From: Gammaproteobacteria bacterium
GTDB taxonomy: Bacteria; Pseudomonadota; Gammaproteobacteria; Pseudomonadales; Azotimanducaceae
Assembly: GCA_004357385.1 (NCBI GenBank)
Contig: SMWF01000040.1
Location: 1-48,227 of the forward strand
Length of the DNA stretch: 48,227 nt
Direction of reading: 5' to 3'
A program made the position numbers and the translations under genes. Shown here one piece after another: positions 8,991 through 17,504 of this stretch (positions are counted from its first letter, which is position 1; each line of letters starts with the position of its first letter). The notes below the pieces were generated by a model. The model was not told where the DNA came from. It ran no database searches and saw nothing but the letters and a program-made list of their open reading frames with translations.

Positions 8991-10625
8991 TCACATCCGC
9001 CACGTGCCGTAGGCTTTGGTACCTTCCACCGGACCGCTGTGGCACGCCGACAAGACCATTGCGATCGTGATCCGGGTGTCGCGTGGATCGATCATGCCGT
9101 CATCGGAGACCCGGGACGTCGCGTACAGCCCTTTGGAGCGCTCTTCGGCCCAGTACGCGACCACTTCGGCCCTTTTCGCATCCGCCGCTTCGTCGAATTC
9201 CAGACCCCGGCGTTCGGCCGCGGCGCGCTGCACGATGCTCATCACCCCGGCCATCTGCTTCGGCCCCATGACCGCGATCTTCGCGGTCGGCCAGATGAAG
9301 GTGAACCGCGGGCCGAAGCCCCTCCCGCTCATGCCATAGTTGCCCGCCCCATAGGACGAACCCACGATGATCGTGATATGGGGCACCGTCGAGTTGGATA
9401 CCGCATTGATCATCTTCGAACCGTTCTTGGTGATGCCACCCTGTTCGAATTCGGTACCGACGATGTAACCGGTGATGTTGTGCAAAAAGAGCAGCGGCAC
9501 GTCGATCTGGTTGCACAACTGAATGAACTGCGCCGCCTTCTCCGAGGATTCCGAGAACAGTGCGCCGTTGTTGCCCAGCACGCCGATCGGATACCCATGA
9601 ACGGACGCCCAGCCACAGACCAGCGTCGGTCCGTACTCCGGTTTGAACTCCTCGAAGCGAGACCCATCGACGATCCGGGCAATGACATCGCGCATATCGA
9701 AAGCGCCGCGCAGGTCCCTGGAGACCAGGCCGAGCAGTTCTTCCGGGTCGTGCACGGGCTCATCGCCCGGAAGCGTCGGCCCGGGTCCCTGCTTGCGCCA
9801 GTTCAGATGCGCGATCACCTCACGGCAGATGCGGATCGCGTCCATCTCGTCTTCGGCAAGATAGTCGCCAAGGCCGGAAATCTGAGTGTGCATCTCCGCA
9901 CCGCCGAGGCTCTCTTCGTCGGCCTCCTCACCGGTCGCCATCTTGACCAATGGCGGCCCTCCCAGAAACACCCTCGACTGCTTCTTGACCAGGATGTTGT
10001 AGTCGCTCATACCGGGTTGATATGCGCCCCCGGCCGTGGAACTGCCGAACACCACGGATACCGTCGGAATGCGCAGTTTGGACAACTCGGTAATCTCGTA
10101 AAACAGTCGCCCGGACTCGCCGAAGTGCGCCCCGGTGTCGCGCCGCATTGCGGCTTCGGGGTCCCCGTCGGCTTCGCCGCGCAGGTCCGCGCCCGCCGAT
10201 TCCACGAACTGAACGTAGGGCAGACGATTCTCCCGGGAGATCTGTAACCCACGCATCAGTTTTTTGCCGTTGAACGCGTTGATCGCCCCGGCCCGTACGG
10301 ACGGATCGTGTCCCATGACCAGGCACTCGACCCCGCTGATGACGCCGATGCCCACGACGTAGCCGGAACCGATGGTGAAGTTCGATCGCCACGCCGCAAG
10401 CGGACTGATCTCGAGAAAGGCTGTGTCGCGATCCAGCACGTGCGTAATCCGCTCGCGGATCGGCAGTTTGTCGCGCGACCGCAAACGCTGCATGGCCTCT
10501 TCACCGCCTCCTTCCGCCGCCTGCGCGAGCAGCCCGTCAATCTCCTCGAGCATCTCGAGCATGTCGTCGCGATTCCTGGCGAACTGTTCGCTACGCGTGT
10601 CTAGATTCGACGTCAGCACTGCCAT
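8991..10625 (-). CDS. Acyl-CoA carboxylase, carboxyltransferase (beta) subunit
   Basis: The 544-aa protein is a two-domain carboxyltransferase. The N-terminal half has AGGAYQPGMSDYNILVKKQSRVFLGGPPLVKMATGEE, and the C-terminal half has LFLHNITGYIVGTEFEQGGITKNGSKMINAV and GSSYGAGNYGMSGRGFGPRF. These are the acyl-CoA and carboxybiotin binding segments of methylcrotonyl- and geranyl-CoA carboxylases. It moves CO2 from biotin to the gamma-methyl or alpha carbon of an acyl-CoA. The ATG at 10625 has GGGGGA eight bases upstream; a TTG two codons earlier is less likely. It is the first gene of the long minus-strand operon. The choice between an AtuC-like and an MccB-like substrate is open. Confidence 0.93.
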   Translation of the reverse strand: MAVLTSNLDTRSEQFARNRDDMLEMLEEIDGLLAQAAEGGGEEAMQRLRSRDKLPIRERITHVLDRDTAFLEISPLAAWRSNFTIGSGYVVGIGVISGVECLVMGHDPSVRAGAINAFNGKKLMRGLQISRENRLPYVQFVESAGADLRGEADGDPEAAMRRDTGAHFGESGRLFYEITELSKLRIPTVSVVFGSSTAGGAYQPGMSDYNILVKKQSRVFLGGPPLVKMATGEEADEESLGGAEMHTQISGLGDYLAEDEMDAIRICREVIAHLNWRKQGPGPTLPGDEPVHDPEELLGLVSRDLRGAFDMRDVIARIVDGSRFEEFKPEYGPTLVCGWASVHGYPIGVLGNNGALFSESSEKAAQFIQLCNQIDVPLLFLHNITGYIVGTEFEQGGITKNGSKMINAVSNSTVPHITIIVGSSYGAGNYGMSGRGFGPRFTFIWPTAKIAVMGPKQMAGVMSIVQRAAAERRGLEFDEAADAKRAEVVAYWAEERSKGLYATSRVSDDGMIDPRDTRITIAMVLSACHSGPVEGTKAYGTWRM

Positions 10626-10800
10626 CCGCAATCCCCCATGATGATTCCCGCTATCCGAACTCGACAGACCAACCTCTCAAAACCCGTCGGCCGCGTCAAT
10701 CCATCTGCGTGAGCCTGCTGGCATGATCCTCGCGCTGCGCTTACGCTTCATCCTTCACCGTCCCGTCACCTCTTCAACAAGACAGCAGCGAGCATCTCAC

Positions 10801-11805
10801 ATGGCCGACTCCAACCGACAACTTCAGATCGCGGAACTGCCCACGGACAAACTCTCCGCGGAGCACTTCAGGATGGTCGAGGCACCCATACCAACGCCCG
10901 GCGAAGGCGAGGTACTTGCCCGCACGCTGTTGCTGTCGCTCGACCCCGCCAATCGCGCCTGGATGCAGGGAGCCACCTACCGCTCAGCGCTGAACGCCGG
11001 CCAGGTAATGGCCGGATTCACGCTCGGGCGGGTGATCGAGTCGAACGACCCGGAATTCGCGGCCGGCGATCTCGTGGAAGGCGACGGCGGCTGGCAGGAC
11101 TACTTCTGCCTGGCCGGAAAACGATTGAACAAACGCGCGCCGCGGGAGCCGCTGACCCATCTGATGAGCGTGCTGGGCGTGACCGGCAATACGGCCTATT
11201 ACGGCATGGCCGGCATCGGCAAGCCAAAAGCCGGCGAAACCATCCTGGTGTCCGCCGCGGGGGGCGCCACCGGCTCGGTGGCCGGTCAGATCGCCAAGCG
11301 GGCGGGCGCGCGGGTGGTGGGGGTTGCAGGGGGACCGGATAAATGCGCCCGGGTGGTCGCCGAACTCGGGTTCGACGAGTGCCTCGACTATCGCGGGGCC
11401 AATCTGTTTCAGGCGCTTAAAGAGGTCTGTCCGGACGGCATCGACGTCTACTTCGACAACGTCGGTGGCACCACCCTGGAGGCCGCGCTGTTCCGCATGA
11501 ATCTACACGGGCGGATCATCTGCTGCGGCGTCGTGTCCCAATACGACACCGCCACTCCGGCGCCGGGGCCGCGCGGCGTACCGGGGTTGCTGGTTACGAA
11601 ACGATTGACCATGCAGGGCTTTCTGGTGGGCGACGATCCCGCGCTGATCGAAGAAGGCCAGGCGAACCTGAGCGCGTGGGTCGACGACGGCAGCATCACC
11701 GTTGCCGAGGACGTGGTCGAGGGTCTGGAGAATGCACCGGCCGGACTCGTCGGGCTGCTGGCCGGCGAGAACTTTGGCAAGCGGATGATCAAAGTGAGCG
11801 ATTGA
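10801..11805 (+). CDS. NADP-dependent oxidoreductase, MDR family (PTGR/CurA-like)
   Basis: The 334-aa protein is a zinc-free medium-chain reductase. The N-terminal catalytic domain has LLLSLDPANRAWM, followed by VLGVTGNTAYYGM. The Rossmann segment ILVSAAGGATGSVAGQIAKRAGARVVGVAGG binds NADPH, and YFDNVGGTTLEAAL follows. Family members reduce alpha,beta-unsaturated ketones, as in leukotriene B4 dehydrogenase and curcumin reductase. The frame opens at 10723, but the family alignment starts at the ATG at 10801, and only a weak purine stretch precedes it. It is divergent from the carboxylase operon across 175 bases. It may reduce enone intermediates, which is an inference. Confidence 0.92.
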   Translation: MADSNRQLQIAELPTDKLSAEHFRMVEAPIPTPGEGEVLARTLLLSLDPANRAWMQGATYRSALNAGQVMAGFTLGRVIESNDPEFAAGDLVEGDGGWQDYFCLAGKRLNKRAPREPLTHLMSVLGVTGNTAYYGMAGIGKPKAGETILVSAAGGATGSVAGQIAKRAGARVVGVAGGPDKCARVVAELGFDECLDYRGANLFQALKEVCPDGIDVYFDNVGGTTLEAALFRMNLHGRIICCGVVSQYDTATPAPGPRGVPGLLVTKRLTMQGFLVGDDPALIEEGQANLSAWVDDGSITVAEDVVEGLENAPAGLVGLLAGENFGKRMIKVSD

Positions 11806-11838
11806 TCGGAACTGCCAACCCGGAGCCGCCCGCGCATG

Positions 11839-12609
11839 TCAGCCAAGGTCCACCCCGACCGGACAATGATCCGATCCGCAAACCGTCGGCCAGATGAACG
11901 CGTCGGTGACGCGCCGGGCCGCTGAGGGCGACGCCAGCACATAATCGATGCGCCAACCCACGTTGTTCTCGCGCGCGCCACCCCACTGGCGCCACCAGGT
12001 GTAATGCCCCGTCTCCCCCCGGTGGGCGGCACGAAAAGTATCCACCCAGCCGGCGTCCGTCCAACGCGAGAACTCGGCGCGCTCCTCCGGAAGGAAACCG
12101 CTGCTCTTCCGGTTGCTGTCCGGACGCGCCAGATCGATCGTTTCGTGGGCCGTGTTGTAGTCGCCCATCACGAACACGGGCCCGCGTTTTCTGAGATGTT
12201 GGATACGCTCGAAGACCGCGGCGTAGAAATCGAGTTTGTAACCGACGCGGCTGTTATCGCGGTCCTTGCCGCTGCCTTTCGGGAAATAGACGCTGGCAAC
12301 AGCCATGCGCCCGAAATGGGCAATCAGCAGACGACCCTCGGCGTCCATGGACGCATCGTTCAGCGCCGTCTCAATCCGCGTGGGCACCTCGCGCGCGTAG
12401 ATTGCCACGCCGCTGTACCCGGGCCGCTCGGCGGGCGCGAAATGAGCGCTCCAACCCTTTGGGCTTCGGGTCTGGTCATCCAGTTGCTCAGGGAACGCGC
12501 GGACCTCCTGCAGGCCCACAATGTCCGCCTTACCGTGGCGCAGGAAATCATTAAAACCCTTCTTCACGCAGGCCCTGAGGCCATTGACGTTCCAGCTGAG
12601 GATGCGCAC
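11839..12609 (-). CDS. xthA: Exodeoxyribonuclease III / AP endonuclease
   Basis: The 256-aa protein carries the full exonuclease III motif series: NVNGLRA at the N-terminus, the metal-binding Glu in GLQEVRA, MGDYNTAH with catalytic Asp and Asn, WRIDYVL, and the terminal GSDHCPVGVDL with the catalytic Asp-His pair. It removes 3' blocks and nicks abasic sites during base-excision repair in the cytoplasm. The start is GTG at 12609, with GAGG just upstream, ten bases after the monooxygenase stop. This housekeeping gene seems to share a transcript with the flavin monooxygenase. The assignment is secure. Confidence 0.95.
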   Translation of the reverse strand: MRILSWNVNGLRACVKKGFNDFLRHGKADIVGLQEVRAFPEQLDDQTRSPKGWSAHFAPAERPGYSGVAIYAREVPTRIETALNDASMDAEGRLLIAHFGRMAVASVYFPKGSGKDRDNSRVGYKLDFYAAVFERIQHLRKRGPVFVMGDYNTAHETIDLARPDSNRKSSGFLPEERAEFSRWTDAGWVDTFRAAHRGETGHYTWWRQWGGARENNVGWRIDYVLASPSAARRVTDAFIWPTVCGSDHCPVGVDLG

Positions 12610-12619
12610 CTACGACGCC

Positions 12620-14080
12620 TCAGGCCACGCACTCGAAGTGATCGAGATCCGGCGCGCGCATTTCCTGCTGAAAGCGATCGAAGGTCCAGGGCCAGGTCGC
12701 CGGTATGCCGTTGTCGTCGAGATACCAGCTACGACAACCCGTCACCCAGACCGTGCCGCCCATCGCGTCTGCGAGTTCATCATTGAAGGTGCGTGTAGCA
12801 TCCGCGGTCGCCGCGATCTCCCGGCACTGTCCGCTTCGGACCTGTTCGATCAATTGCATGATGTAGTCGAACTGCAATTCGGCCACTTCGATCAGCGAAA
12901 AGTTTCCGATCGGGCTGTTCGGGCCGATCAGCATGAAAAAATTCGGGAACCCGGGGATCGACACCGAGCGATAGGCCCGGGTCGATTCGGACCAGGCGTC
13001 GTCCAGTGCGACGCCGTCCCGACCGATGACGGCCATCGGGCGCATGAACTGATGGGGGTGGAAACCGGTAGCCAGCACCAACACATCGAGCTCGTGAAAA
13101 GACCCATCCGCGCACCGCACACCACCGGGTTCAACGGCGGCAATTCCCTCGACGACGAGCTCGGCATTGGGCTTCTGAATCGCCTGGTAGAAATTATCCG
13201 ACACGATCAGTCGTTTGCACGCGGCCTGATAGTCCGGGGTCAATTTGCGCAACAAGGCCGGGTCACGAACGCTGTCTTCCAGGTTGTGACGGCAGGCGTC
13301 CTCGATGAGCGCTAGTTGTTCCGGATTCGCGCCCACCACGGCACTCGAAAATGACTCGGAGAAGGCCTTCGAAAGAAACTGATACAACTCGCGCAGGTCA
13401 TCCGGGCGCTCGCGAAACGATTGCTTCTCCGTCTCGCTGTAGACCGGATTGTCCTGGGGGAAGATCCATTGCGCAGTCCGCTGAAACAACGCCAGCTGAG
13501 CCACTCGATCGACAATCGCGCCGGTGATCTGAACCGCGGTCGAACCCGTGCCGATGATGCCAACGCGTTGCCCATCCAGGGGCACGTCATGGTCCCAACG
13601 GGCGCTGTGAAAACACGCTCCCGCAAAGGTCTCCAGACCCACTATCTGCGGCTCGTTCGGATGGTGCAGAACGCCCGTCGCGCAGATCACGAAGTCGACC
13701 GTGTCGAGCAGGCCATCCGCACTTTCGAGCGTCCAGCGCCCGTCGCTGAACTCGCAACGGATGATTTCCTTGCCGTACCGAATGAACGGTTCGAGGTCGA
13801 AATCCGCCGCTGTTTTCTCGAAGTAGGCCTGAATCTCGGCGCCCGGGGAGAACCGGTGGCTCCACTCCGGATTGGGCGCAAACGTATAGCGGTATAAATG
13901 CGACGGCACATCGCAGGCGAGACCGGGATAGGTGTTTTCACGCCAGGTGCCGCCGACCCGGTCTGCTTTTTCGTAGATCGCAAAGTCGGTGATACCGGCG
14001 TCTTTGAGCTTCACGCCACACAACAGGCCGGACATCCCCGCTCCAATCACCGCAAAGCGCGGTTCGCTCGTTACCTTCAC
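12620..14080 (-). CDS. Flavin-containing monooxygenase, Baeyer-Villiger type
   Basis: The 486-aa protein has an FAD Rossmann motif at the N-terminus (AVIGAGMSGLLCGVKL), a second nucleotide motif for NADPH (VGIIGTGSTAVQI), and between them FAGACFHSARWD. The last fits the Baeyer-Villiger fingerprint FxGxxxHxxxW(P/D). Such enzymes insert oxygen next to a ketone to give an ester or lactone. The start is GTG at 14080 with GGAGA about a dozen bases upstream. It is divergent from the EF-G-like gene and is followed by xthA. A cyclic or branched ketone substrate would suit the catabolic context but is not shown. Confidence 0.92.
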   Translation of the reverse strand: MKVTSEPRFAVIGAGMSGLLCGVKLKDAGITDFAIYEKADRVGGTWRENTYPGLACDVPSHLYRYTFAPNPEWSHRFSPGAEIQAYFEKTAADFDLEPFIRYGKEIIRCEFSDGRWTLESADGLLDTVDFVICATGVLHHPNEPQIVGLETFAGACFHSARWDHDVPLDGQRVGIIGTGSTAVQITGAIVDRVAQLALFQRTAQWIFPQDNPVYSETEKQSFRERPDDLRELYQFLSKAFSESFSSAVVGANPEQLALIEDACRHNLEDSVRDPALLRKLTPDYQAACKRLIVSDNFYQAIQKPNAELVVEGIAAVEPGGVRCADGSFHELDVLVLATGFHPHQFMRPMAVIGRDGVALDDAWSESTRAYRSVSIPGFPNFFMLIGPNSPIGNFSLIEVAELQFDYIMQLIEQVRSGQCREIAATADATRTFNDELADAMGGTVWVTGCRSWYLDDNGIPATWPWTFDRFQQEMRAPDLDHFECVA

Positions 14081-14276
14081 GCCGCTGGTTCTCCACCGTG
14101 AAAGTGCGGCAGTCTAGCGGGTCGGGTCGCGCTTCGCAGCCCGGAAAGTCGCCTACATGGAAGACAATATCAGCCGACCCGTTCGGCGCAGGTAAACACC
14201 CTCACTACGCGGAGTCGATACCGGCCAAATCATGTGGTATACCAAGGATCGACTGGTCGGACTTTAGGGAGGGACG

Positions 14277-16322
14277 ATGGGTCATAGCACCGCCTCGATC
14301 AGAAACATCTGCATCGCCGGTCATGCCGGCAGCGGTAAGACCACATTGGTTGAAGCGCTTTTGTACGACGCGGGCGTGATCAATACCCGCGGATCTGTCG
14401 AGACCCAGGACTCCGTTTCAGACTTCGACGACGACGAACGCCGTCTCGGTCACAGCCTCAGCCCCTCAATCTGTTCCTTCAACCACAACGGTCTGCACCT
14501 CAATCTGATCGACACCCCGGGCTACCCGGATTTCATCGGCCGCGCGCTATCGGTGCTGCGAGCCGTCGAGACAGTTGCCGTCGTCGTCGACGCCACCGTC
14601 GGGGTGGAGATGGTCACCGAGCAGATCATGGCGGCCGCCAAATCGAATCACCTGTGCCGGATGATCATCGTCAATGGCATTGACGCGGCAGGCGCTGATC
14701 CGGCGCGTGTGCTGGAGTCGCTACGCGATACCTTCGGGCCCGAGTGCCTGCCGCTGAACCTGCCCGTCGACCGCGGGGCAAGCGTCAAAGACTGCTTCTT
14801 CGAGCCGTGGTCTGGCGATTCGGACATCGGTTCCTTCGCCGAGGCGCACGATCGCATCGTCGATCAGGTCGTCGAACTTGACGAGACGTTGATGGAACTC
14901 TATCTGGAGCAAGGCGAGATCGTTGACGCCGAACAGCTCCATGGGCCATTCGAACGGGCCCTGCGCGAAGGCCATCTCGTTCCGGTCTGTTTCACCTCGG
15001 CACGCGAAAATCGTGGCATCGACGAACTTCTCGAGGTGTTCGAACGCCTGATGCCGAACCCCGACGAGGGCAACCCGCCGGAGTACCTCAAAGGCGAAGG
15101 CGTGGACGCTGCTCCGGTTACCGTGTCGACCGATACGGGGGCGCACACCCTGGCGCACGTCTTCAAGATGACCATCGACCCGTTCCGTGGGCGGCTCGGA
15201 TTCGTCCGCATCCACCAGGGTTCCATTCGGCGCGGGGCGCAGATGTACATCGGCGACGGCCGAAAACCGTTCAAGGTCGGGCACCTGCTGAAGATCTGCG
15301 GCAGCCAACAGCAGGAGGTGGACGAGGTAGTTCCCGGCGACATTTGTGCGATACCGCGCGCCGAAGGGTTCTTCTTTGACGCCGTACTGCACGACTCCCA
15401 CGAAGAAGACCACTACCATCTGCGCGCAATTGAGCTGCCCGAGCCGATTTACGGCCTCGCCATCACGCCGGTCAACGATCAGGAATCGCAAAAAGTCTCC
15501 GACGCCTTGCACACCCTGACGGACGAAGATCCGTCGGTTCGCGTCGAGCACTCGGCGAGCCTCAACGAAACGGTCATTCGCGGGCTCGGTGAGTTACACC
15601 TCCAGGCGGTCCTCGATCGCAGCAAGAACCTTTACCACGTCGATGTCACCACCGCGCCGCCCGGCATCGAATATCGTGAGACGATCACCAGCAGCGCCGA
15701 GGGTCACCACCGGCACAAGAAGCAAACCGGCGGTGCGGGTCAGTTCGGCGAGGTCTTTCTGCACATCGAGCCGCTGAGCCGCGACGAGGGTTTCGAGTTC
15801 GTCGACAAGGTGGTCGGCGGCGTGATTCCCCACCAGTTCATTCCGGCGATCGAGAAAGGCGTGCGCCAGACGATGGCGGCGGGCGCAATCGCCGGATTCC
15901 CTATGCAGGACATCCGCGTGACGGTGTACGACGGCAAACACCACGCCGTGGACTCCAAAGAGATCGCGTTCGTCATGGCAGGAAAGAAAGCCTTTCTCAA
16001 CGCGGTGGGCAAGGCCGGACCGATCGTGCTGGAACCCATTGTCAACGTCACAGTGACCGCACCCGCAGATTGCATGGGCGCGATTACCGGCGACATCAGC
16101 GGCATGCGCGGAATGATTTCAGGTAGTCAGGCGGCACCGGGGAACACGGTGCGCATTGCGTCCCAGGCGCCGTTGGCTGAAATTCAGACGTACCACTCGC
16201 GCCTGAAATCGATTTCCGGCGGCACCGGCAGCTTCACCATGCACTTCGATCACTACGCGCCGGTACCGGACAGCGTCCGGAACGAGTTGGAAAACGGCTT
16301 CGTGGGCGAAAGCTCCGACTGA
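14277..16322 (+). CDS. Elongation factor G-like translational GTPase with atypical switch and G4 motifs
   Basis: The 681-aa protein has the EF-G domain order. G1 is GHAGSGKT (residues 15-22) and G3 is DTPGYPD (79-85). The switch I region is shortened and lacks the usual RGITI sequence. G4 is NGID (133-136) rather than NKxD, and G5 has the usual SA. Domains II to V follow, with GELHLQ and GGVIPHQFIPAIEKG. A strong GGAGGG lies before the ATG. This is an EF-G paralogue of the FusA2 type, not the main ribosomal translocase, and it stands alone rather than in a str operon. Its role (stress translation, recycling or another) is not known. Confidence 0.9.
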   Translation: MGHSTASIRNICIAGHAGSGKTTLVEALLYDAGVINTRGSVETQDSVSDFDDDERRLGHSLSPSICSFNHNGLHLNLIDTPGYPDFIGRALSVLRAVETVAVVVDATVGVEMVTEQIMAAAKSNHLCRMIIVNGIDAAGADPARVLESLRDTFGPECLPLNLPVDRGASVKDCFFEPWSGDSDIGSFAEAHDRIVDQVVELDETLMELYLEQGEIVDAEQLHGPFERALREGHLVPVCFTSARENRGIDELLEVFERLMPNPDEGNPPEYLKGEGVDAAPVTVSTDTGAHTLAHVFKMTIDPFRGRLGFVRIHQGSIRRGAQMYIGDGRKPFKVGHLLKICGSQQQEVDEVVPGDICAIPRAEGFFFDAVLHDSHEEDHYHLRAIELPEPIYGLAITPVNDQESQKVSDALHTLTDEDPSVRVEHSASLNETVIRGLGELHLQAVLDRSKNLYHVDVTTAPPGIEYRETITSSAEGHHRHKKQTGGAGQFGEVFLHIEPLSRDEGFEFVDKVVGGVIPHQFIPAIEKGVRQTMAAGAIAGFPMQDIRVTVYDGKHHAVDSKEIAFVMAGKKAFLNAVGKAGPIVLEPIVNVTVTAPADCMGAITGDISGMRGMISGSQAAPGNTVRIASQAPLAEIQTYHSRLKSISGGTGSFTMHFDHYAPVPDSVRNELENGFVGESSD

Positions 16323-16350
16323 TCAGCGGGCTCCCCGGGTGTCCTGATCA
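16320..16350. terminator. Palindrome spanning both stop codons of convergent genes
   Basis: TGATCAG and CTGATCA form perfect 7-bp arms. The spacer includes CGGG...CCCG, which can pair further. The left arm contains the TGA of the EF-G-like gene, and the right arm contains the TGA of the SDR on the other strand. The position suits a two-way terminator, but no T-run follows on either strand. Confidence 0.35.
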
Positions 16351-17142
16351 CAAGCCGGCGACACTGCCTAAGTTCGAGCCACCGTCCACCGCTATGATCT
16401 GACCGTTGACATAACTGCCGGCGGCCGACGCGAGATAGATGGCGACTCCCGCCACGTCGGCCGGGCAGCCGATCCGACCCATGGGATTCCCCGCTTCAAT
16501 CTGATCTTTGAACTCGTTCAGGGTGGCTTCCATCATTTTGCTTTCGAAGGGCCCGGGCGCGATGGCGTTGAAGGTCACCCCCCGGCGGCTCAGCTTGAAC
16601 GCAAAATTCTTGGTCATCCAGTGCACGGCCGCCTTGCTCGCCCCGTACGAGTAGTTGTCCTGGAACGATACTTTCAGCGCGTCGACGGAACCGACGTTGA
16701 TGACCCGGGCCGGTGCTATGAGGCTTGCGCCCTGCTCCAGCATCGGCAACAGCGCCTGGGTGAGCATGAAGACCGCCTTGACGTTAATGTCCATGACCTT
16801 GTCGTAACCGGATTCCGGGAACTCATCGAAGGGCGCGCCCCAGGCGGCACCCGCATTGTTCACCAGAATGTCCAGATCACTTTCCTGCTCCCGGAACGCG
16901 CCAAGAAACGCGGCCCTTCCCTCACGGGTCGCAAGGTCTGCGGGTATGGACACGCAGTAGCCGGACTCCGCCAGTTCCTGCGCCGTCGCATTGCACTGCT
17001 CGGCCTTGCGCGACGAGATATAGACCCGCACGCCATTTTCGACGAAGCCCTGGGCGATCATCCGACCAATCCCTCGCGACCCGCCCGTGACGATCGCAAC
17101 TTTGCCGTCGATATTGAAGATCTCGGAAATTTTCAGGCTCAT
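16348..17142 (-). CDS. SDR family oxidoreductase
   Basis: The 264-aa protein is a classical short-chain dehydrogenase. The NAD(P)-binding TGGSRGIG is at residues 19-26 and NNAG at 95-98, with the catalytic Ser152, Tyr166 and Lys170 (YGASK). The C-terminal YVNGQIIAVDGGSNLGS is usual for the family. It interconverts an alcohol and a ketone, or reduces a 3-oxoacyl chain. The ATG is preceded by GAGGGA. It lies directly after the terminator of the RRM gene and is convergent with the EF-G-like gene. The substrate is unknown. Confidence 0.93.
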   Translation of the reverse strand: MSLKISEIFNIDGKVAIVTGGSRGIGRMIAQGFVENGVRVYISSRKAEQCNATAQELAESGYCVSIPADLATREGRAAFLGAFREQESDLDILVNNAGAAWGAPFDEFPESGYDKVMDINVKAVFMLTQALLPMLEQGASLIAPARVINVGSVDALKVSFQDNYSYGASKAAVHWMTKNFAFKLSRRGVTFNAIAPGPFESKMMEATLNEFKDQIEAGNPMGRIGCPADVAGVAIYLASAAGSYVNGQIIAVDGGSNLGSVAGL

Positions 17143-17155
17143 GATTCGTCCCTCT

Positions 17156-17184
17156 AAAACAAAGAAGGCGCCCCATGGGGCGCC
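17156..17184 (-). terminator. Rho-independent terminator after the RRM protein gene
   Basis: On the minus strand a GC-only stem (GGCGCCC, loop CATG, GGGCGCC) is followed directly by TTCTTTGTTTT. It lies about 20 bases after the stop of the RNA-binding protein gene and ends just before the SDR ribosome-binding site. It would separate the two transcripts, leaving the SDR dependent on read-through or on a promoter inside the RRM gene. Confidence 0.7.
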
Positions 17185-17204
17185 CTCAGCATCAGGCCTT
17201 CGGC

Positions 17205-17504
17205 CTACCAGCGATCGCCTCCGCCTCCGCCTCCGCCTCCGCCTCCGCCTCCGCCTCCGCGACGCTTGTCTTGCGCCTCGTTGACGCGCAGCTGGCGACC
17301 GCCCACATCGGAGCCATTCAGCTCTTCAATGGCCTTATCGGCGCCCGAAGCGTCGATCTCGATGAAACCGAAGCCGCGGGAACGGCCGGTATCACGATCC
17401 GTCACCACGGCCGCAGAATGCACCGTGCCATAGCTGGAAAACATCTCTTCCAGGTCGGCTTCGGTCGTCGACCATGGCAGATTGCCTACATACAGTTTTT
17501 TCAC
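17205..17504 (-). CDS. RRM-type RNA-binding protein with poly-glycine tail
   Basis: The 99-aa product has one RNA-recognition motif, with RNP2 LYVGNL at residues 4-9 and RNP1 RGFGFIEI at 43-50. A basic hinge (DKRR), 14 consecutive glycines (83-96) and DRW at the end follow. Bacterial proteins of this kind bind single-stranded RNA and are often cold-induced. The GTG at 17504 is chosen because GGAG lies nine bases upstream and the protein then begins MKKLYVGN, as its relatives do. An ATG five codons earlier (17519) has no ribosome-binding site. The glycine tail is encoded by a hexanucleotide tandem repeat. A long leader and a terminator flank the gene. Confidence 0.9.
   Translation of the reverse strand: MKKLYVGNLPWSTTEADLEEMFSSYGTVHSAAVVTDRDTGRSRGFGFIEIDASGADKAIEELNGSDVGGRQLRVNEAQDKRRGGGGGGGGGGGGGGDRW
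17216..17260 (-). repeat. Hexanucleotide tandem repeat (7 full copies) encoding poly-glycine
   Basis: The plus strand shows CGCCTC repeated seven times without error (17216-17257), plus CGC. Read on the minus strand it is GAGGCG, giving alternating GGA and GGC glycine codons. Because the unit is six bases, slippage would change the tail by two glycines at a time and keep the frame. Confidence 0.9.

Noticed and set aside
10632..10800. Small gene or riboswitch in the divergent region before the MDR oxidoreductase
   Set aside because: The open frame there is only an upstream extension of the oxidoreductase frame without a ribosome-binding site or family match, and no conserved RNA fold was recognised.
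17216..17260. CRISPR-like repeat array
   Set aside because: The unit is six bases with no spacers and is in frame within a coding gene; it is a simple tandem repeat.
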